A DNA stretch of 59,111 bases, from NCBI GenBank assembly GCA_018385315.1, contig JAHAZJ010000050.1, forward strand, positions 1-59,111, in the 5' to 3' direction. Under the pieces are notes generated by a model, which searched no databases, had not been told where the DNA came from, and saw only the letters and a list, made by a program, of their open reading frames with translations. Every line of letters starts with the position of its first letter. The first letter of the stretch is position 1. Source of the DNA: Treponema sp. (lineage in GTDB: Bacteria > Spirochaetota > Spirochaetia > Treponematales > Treponemataceae). The translations under genes and the position numbers were made by a program. Shown here in pieces: positions 56,301 to 59,111 of the stretch.

Positions 56301-59111
56301 AGCAGTTCCTACCAAAATTTCACCAGATTCCCATTCATTTTTAGCAGTAGGTTTAAAATCTGCTTTTGCACTTGCAGCACAAGTAAACTTTACAGAAGTT
56401 CCATTATTCAAAGTTACAGTAATCTTGTCAGGATCAATTTCGTTGGCAGACTGAGCATTAATTTTCATTTTAAATTTAGTATAAATGCCGCCAACTTTAC
56501 GCAAACTGTCAGTAAACTCACTCCATTTATTAGTTTCTTCGTTATAAACAGAGAAGGTTGCATCTGTAACTTCTGGATCTTTCAATACAAGATTGAATTT
56601 CAAAGTACAATCATTTGTAGAATAAGTATTTTTTCCATCAGTAATTTTTGGTTTATTTGTTGTTTTTGAGACAAAAGGATTATTCTTTTCTACTGTATCT
56701 ACAATTTTAAAGTAAACCGTGTTTGCACCTTCATTTTTAACATTGATTTCCCATGCATTTCCAACTTTCAATGTTGCTTTTGTATAAGAATTACCATCAA
56801 AAGAATAATAAACTTCTTTTACGCCATCATCATCGCTTACATAACCACTTAATGTTGAATTATGAAGATATAATGTTGCTGTAGAATTTTCAGCTGCAAT
56901 TTCCAGATTTGTAAGATGGATTATAGGTCTGTCTGAGTCCTGATTAATGAAAACTGTTATTTCGTTTTCTATTGGATTTTCATCATTTGTCTTACTACCA
57001 GAATTACCTGCCGCATCTGTTACAATTCCGCGGAATTTATATTCCCCATCATCAAACTTAGTTGTGTCAACATTGAAGCTCCAGTTTGCAATGTCTGATT
57101 CACTTGTACCTGCATTGTCTGTAGTTAATGTTTCATAAACTTTCCATGCAGTTTCATTTTTCTTCTGATACTGCAATGTAACAGATTTTAATACAGTATT
57201 ATCTTTTGCCGCACCAGAAATTGTAACAGTACCGTTTACCTGTAAACCTTCAGTGATATCATCTGCATCAATAAGAGGTTTAATAGTAGTAGTTGGAGCT
57301 TCAGTATCTTTCTGAATATTTACTACATTTTCTTTTGTTAAGTTTCCAACCTTATCGTAAATATCAAGTTTGATTGTCTGTCTTGCTTTTACAAATTGGC
57401 TAATAGTTGTCCAAGGAATTTCAACTTCCCACCATCCATCCTGTTTTAAAGTTGCCTCATGAATTGTATTTTCATAAGAGTATGATACCATACCAATTCC
57501 ACTACGCTTTTCACCTTCATCTTCTGCTGTCACAGAAATTTTCACAAAACCATCTGTCTGTACATAAACCGTATCTGCATTTCCATTATTTATTAATTTT
57601 TCACTAATTCCTTCTGGGGCTTCAGTATCAACCATTACACCTTTATTTGAAATAGTTTCATTACCAGCAGCGTCCACAACTTTTACATAAATAGTATTTT
57701 CACCCTGTTGATTACATGTAACTGTACCAGTCCATTCTGTTTCGCCTTTTACAAGAGAAGACCAGCTTCCAGTTTTATTTGTAGCATCATAATTTGTACA
57801 CCATTCTACAGAAGAAATTTCACTTTCATTATCTGATGCAACAACTTTAATTGGTAACTGACTCTGATTGTACCAGTATTCTGCTTTATCTTCTGAAGTT
57901 GCAAGCTTTACATCATAACCAATTACAACTCCAGAATTATTTTTTCTTACAAATTGTTTTTCACTGTAAATTGTTTTTTCATAACTTGTATTTGCATTAA
58001 TATCAAAACTATCTACAGAAGGTGCATTAATATCAATTTTAATATTTCTAATAATCTGATTTATTTTGCCAGCACGATCTGTTACTTCAAAAACAAGTTT
58101 ATACGAAGCTACATCGTTATTAAAATTTGCAGCATTAAAAGTATAGAACCAAGATCCATCCTCATTGATGTCAATTTTTTTCGACTTATTTTTTGATGAA
58201 TCCTTTGAATTTTCAACATTTACAGAAAGTGATGAAACTTCCCATTTATCTGATACAATTCCTTTAAATGATAAAGAGCCTTCTTTTTTTACATAGCGGG
58301 TTTTCTCTTCACTTACGCTTGTTTCAGTAATTTCAGGTTTATCTGTATCTACTGCAATAAAGAATCCTCCAATATGAGGACAATCATCTTTGTTATGACC
58401 GTCGTTATCTTTGGCTGTAATTTGTACCCAATAAATACCGTCTGTAGCAGGAAGAACTTGCTTTAATGCATATGATGACTGACTCAGATTTTTGATTTCT
58501 ACAGTATTTCCAACCTTAGTTGTTTTATCTTCCTTATAGAATTCAACCTGAACAGTCTGAAGTAAATCATCATCTGTAATTGTTGCCAAAAGGGTCTTGT
58601 TACCAGATGCATCAAAAACATTATCGTTTTCTTTTACTTTAGTTTTATCAGTTATTTGAGTAAAGTTATTTGGCACTAATACTGGAGCATCAGTAGACTG
58701 GTCAATAAATAAAGGATCATTTTTATTAAATTCAGATGAATCATATTCGCCAACATTTCCTGCTTCATCAGTTGCAATTAATTTGATAATGAAAGTATGC
58801 TCATCTAAGATTTCTTTACCATCAGCTGCTACAGTTCCATCAGATTCATATTTTGAACGAGTATTAATTTCTTCATTTACAGTATATGTTTTACCTAATG
58901 ATTTTCTAAATAAAACATCTCCATCTGCCGCATAAGAAACTTCGTATTCTACTTTCATTAATGCTGTATCATCAACATTACCTTGGAATTTAATTTTTCC
59001 GTTTACCGCAGTTCGTTCAACTTCAGAGCCACCATTTAAATATTTTTTAATGGTAGTTGGAGAAATTGATGAAATATTTACCACAGGCTTTTTAGTATCC
59101 ACGTGAATTTT
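50394..59111 (-). CDS. Giant Ig-repeat protein, 5' end beyond window
   Basis: At least 2905 codons are open to the window edge. The frame continues upstream of the first in-window GTG (KIHVDTKKP), so the start is missing. About a dozen Ig-like modules (VDTDKPE, IDINAPS, VDTEAPEG, QDSDRPI, VDNTNP, DPQGERP, DAQSPY, DNKAP) occupy the first 1600 or so residues shown. A TIG-like piece (ETIKIYGFNLGND) and a propeller-like C-terminal region rich in Gly/Ser/Asp/Tyr follow. Unlike the 2043-residue protein, no barrel or terminal Phe is seen (it ends ETAQMR), so any anchor must be N-terminal. I infer a secreted or surface adhesin-like role. Confidence 0.8.
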   Translation of the reverse strand, partial: KIHVDTKKPVVNISSISPTTIKKYLNGGSEVERTAVNGKIKFQGNVDDTALMKVEYEVSYAADGDVLFRKSLGKTYTVNEEINTRSKYESDGTVAADGKEILDEHTFIIKLIATDEAGNVGEYDSSEFNKNDPLFIDQSTDAPVLVPNNFTQITDKTKVKENDNVFDASGNKTLLATITDDDLLQTVQVEFYKEDKTTKVGNTVEIKNLSQSSYALKQVLPATDGIYWVQITAKDNDGHNKDDCPHIGGFFIAVDTDKPEITETSVSEEKTRYVKKEGSLSFKGIVSDKWEVSSLSVNVENSKDSSKNKSKKIDINEDGSWFYTFNAANFNNDVASYKLVFEVTDRAGKINQIIRNIKIDINAPSVDSFDINANTSYEKTIYSEKQFVRKNNSGVVIGYDVKLATSEDKAEYWYNQSQLPIKVVASDNESEISSVEWCTNYDATNKTGSWSSLVKGETEWTGTVTCNQQGENTIYVKVVDAAGNETISNKGVMVDTEAPEGISEKLINNGNADTVYVQTDGFVKISVTAEDEGEKRSGIGMVSYSYENTIHEATLKQDGWWEVEIPWTTISQFVKARQTIKLDIYDKVGNLTKENVVNIQKDTEAPTTTIKPLIDADDITEGLQVNGTVTISGAAKDNTVLKSVTLQYQKKNETAWKVYETLTTDNAGTSESDIANWSFNVDTTKFDDGEYKFRGIVTDAAGNSGSKTNDENPIENEITVFINQDSDRPIIHLTNLEIAAENSTATLYLHNSTLSGYVSDDDGVKEVYYSFDGNSYTKATLKVGNAWEINVKNEGANTVYFKIVDTVEKNNPFVSKTTNKPKITDGKNTYSTNDCTLKFNLVLKDPEVTDATFSVYNEETNKWSEFTDSLRKVGGIYTKFKMKINAQSANEIDPDKITVTLNNGTSVKFTCAASAKADFKPTAKNEWESGEILVGTAETPTIQTLNYDVYDKAGKHTTKSMNVSVDNTNPVVTISKPSLLIGSEETIRGGLNETAELYWAVSRRNDSSGSKYADTVIEPNSNTASKKDDSNNILATKWTQFQEEDIGTNWFLYFDGGDETDHTNKFADYLTEDFLGITTKDAIKANTYKDETELVVWIKAIDECGNTKIVNQTVKVDPQGERPAVALSYPSDVLKENSTTEYEPPKLSGTIPLSGIATDNNGAKYAWVQIASSNAGFTAADLKKLNNANYTLGQISTNTQKTKAQINALSENADVSDYGIMVPINGQAWNLSINVNKEFNPTSGTANLYLTIYATDQDTVNGAAVIHKSSPVTQQIIIDAQSPYVERTSLVMVQYYKSGSSGEVCTDGTVSSGTVAKSQAYSAGMSISGIWFLQGKFVDDDSGLKSITYNNKNVVTAAGNEVTSATDGSFFKKVARTAGGKTVYDYNFQIPLGNKTAGTVGTSTASYRIVENTSTALADENTFSVIYDNKAPVIKTNKNDSVFVKFDDKVENSNGFYSFGSVASEEDAVEGNNTIAQSGVTRVAFYFTRDLDYNLYAKSATTYNKHSASATNTRDLFDVMIYNSGNETKDVASGNTIIGYDSSLTLSEGIYWKEISGNVNGNTFTYTADNPNVHEKGLIKINGVIYLIDKKAGNVLTLKGNSSDANLGTGAVTAYIGLCNVIDNGGEKNTGKISSDTTQAYGYGYYPARASDDGDLITETFTKQGTDWIFDAAVNSKNLPDGPITVHVIAFDGAGNYSEYSYAGTVSNNAPRIAGMMIGTDENGDGEVAADEFIKTYSGKYTLGYDSSDNIVTQVTFPTQNEALGTPKSLLTVKGKTVMKPELVGGNGDLSYTYAVYNHSSGLTWNETAERTVSTPVVIASGTNDQVATLSKNIELNVSDFIGTTNGQDTNLIKDGNNKKFSFKFGDSTPGLTKDAGISNNASIDVIMNVSLRESESAKTWIKPFYWNDKNSNSLFQESTQNGHIEISSDITGTDKQPKVSGAVKLEGIAQDNALLSGITVSFNKEFGNVAANESMIIGTYIFDSATWTTTPLSSNQNDDDVTVYSIPATGWASEITQATYGDLLDAGITLTEDDEAAMTAGTKNRKSIVPYNSQDYGHVVHWTMYIDSSKIKGVAARDVKVTAKATDRGSPKWDSTKKAPVYTANAAVVTNASVTQSGGDTGTGTLSGTYTMDIVPYITKVYTAMSALQKKESKWSTTSRTSNGHYPVRVVTKDFDGKTSGTTVGGETIKIYGFNLGNDTVKANYTPNGGSAISLAGGSDIYGQYVSIGADSLKATATKASGAFALTVSGVSTLNNSNNNNAKGSVTEALSSANYNSYAYNRQPNGDNNNLLTDDVYFDVWEFNSAAAIPISGKIEQPVMKIRPTDGKIGFAFVNGPLYFSMGGSESVEDYSYQYWTASYDFFTSVGFTYDDYGNSFAVGAGGDINESSSDRFILMSSKWGIGSHTQTGSYEGINSLRLEQIAQKTNSVNYFDKQRIKSPSIISSTSNGGTNLYLAYYDAINDEIRFKSGHTGGETATSHVRKIIGVDGDNNRGGWMELTVGDDSLSNESNKWNDYVFYLCDENGNVENGAIQYAINGYYCSGDYIAFTAESDNTQFPGVAKKISNNIIKCNGTNVKELSGDVYVKIFETRRSFGTFLDTATKSAPQEYNIDNVTLLAGGTTGKGAGSYLSLGIIPANVTGSTDTVVAVWYDQSTDTNNAVLRYAYNTNPIENPTNWTYVDSIFNQTSDMAKAGEYCKVTVDSFGGVHIAAYDPVNLDLCYAYLPASNKGIPSGSSSFMTCIVDGNGVVGSNLTIDVAKNGARIVPYIGYYSTSSIRPKMAFYVGETLVDSEELILGFTTNISDGTIDDEFTGSWECSIVPTVNTVEMQSNLHNDINIGVWKTSDGEITAPNVSGRQSSTRNNVNGYSSSSYGQVYGNGTSNPVLGYAIKHGSSGDNIETAQMR

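Noticed and set aside
1..59111. tRNA or rRNA genes, insertion sequences, prophage
   Set aside because: No cloverleaf-like or transposase or phage protein signals noticed on either strand. A dedicated scan was not possible.

Overview
The window looks like a chromosomal segment of a spirochaete, most likely a saccharolytic gut- or rumen-type Treponema. This is inferred from several features. The DNA is AT-rich. Lipoprotein signal peptides have loose spirochaete-style lipoboxes. There are very large Ig-like-repeat surface proteins and a DUF4015 glycosidase-like protein. A cytoplasmic-looking GH9 glucanase is also present, along with short GC-rich hairpin repeats of the kind scattered through Treponema genomes. 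I saw no rRNA, tRNA, insertion sequence, prophage or CRISPR array. Gene density is high, and no gap between genes exceeds 300 bases.

Layout. 1-2390: a small lipoprotein, a bidirectional terminator and mnmE, whose coding sequence carries two repeat-derived insertions. 2400-18107 (all minus): a DUF4015/BNR-propeller protein, a 2043-residue Ig-repeat protein ending in an outer-membrane barrel, a HExxH metallopeptidase with propeller and barrel, an ABC-2 exporter pair and a GH9 enzyme. 18153-19992 (minus): a lipoprotein, an NlpC/P60 peptidase with an odd C-terminus and a solitary CBM48 protein. 20095-24155 (plus): a SAM-II-like riboswitch before metK, then nth, an MscS channel and an HD hydrolase. 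24158-33572 (minus): PBP1C and alpha-2-macroglobulin separated by a large hairpin, plus a PH-like membrane protein. 33624-37112 (minus): a BtuFCD-type ABC importer downstream of pyrE. 37219-39221 (plus): a CotH-kinase lipoprotein and a YhbY protein. 39225-43229 (minus): a free-standing MetH reactivation domain, an MFS carrier, and a tandem P-II protein overlapping a DUF1538 membrane protein. 43401-43934 (plus): a small envelope protein whose terminator lies inside the convergent luxS. 43936-50377 (minus): luxS, mtnN, lspA, Nif3, trmJ, DUF456 and several unknown membrane proteins. 50394-59111 (minus): the 3' part of a giant Ig-repeat gene whose start lies beyond the window.

How the genes connect. 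The S-adenosylmethionine cycle recurs: metK under a predicted SAM-sensing RNA, mtnN-luxS recycling S-adenosylhomocysteine, a MetH reactivation domain, and a cobalamin-type importer. A second theme is the envelope: lipoproteins with their signal peptidase lspA, cell-wall enzymes (PBP1C, NlpC/P60), the alpha-2-macroglobulin protease trap, and long adhesin-like Ig proteins. A third theme is glucan handling (GH9, CBM48, DUF4015).

The observations I rate highest are the SAM-II-like riboswitch with an enlarged linker, the Ig-repeat/C-terminal-barrel and HExxH/propeller/barrel proteins, the tandem P-II/DUF1538 unit, the repeat insertions inside mnmE and at the 3' end of the NlpC gene, and a recurrent promoter layout that predicts leaderless mRNAs.
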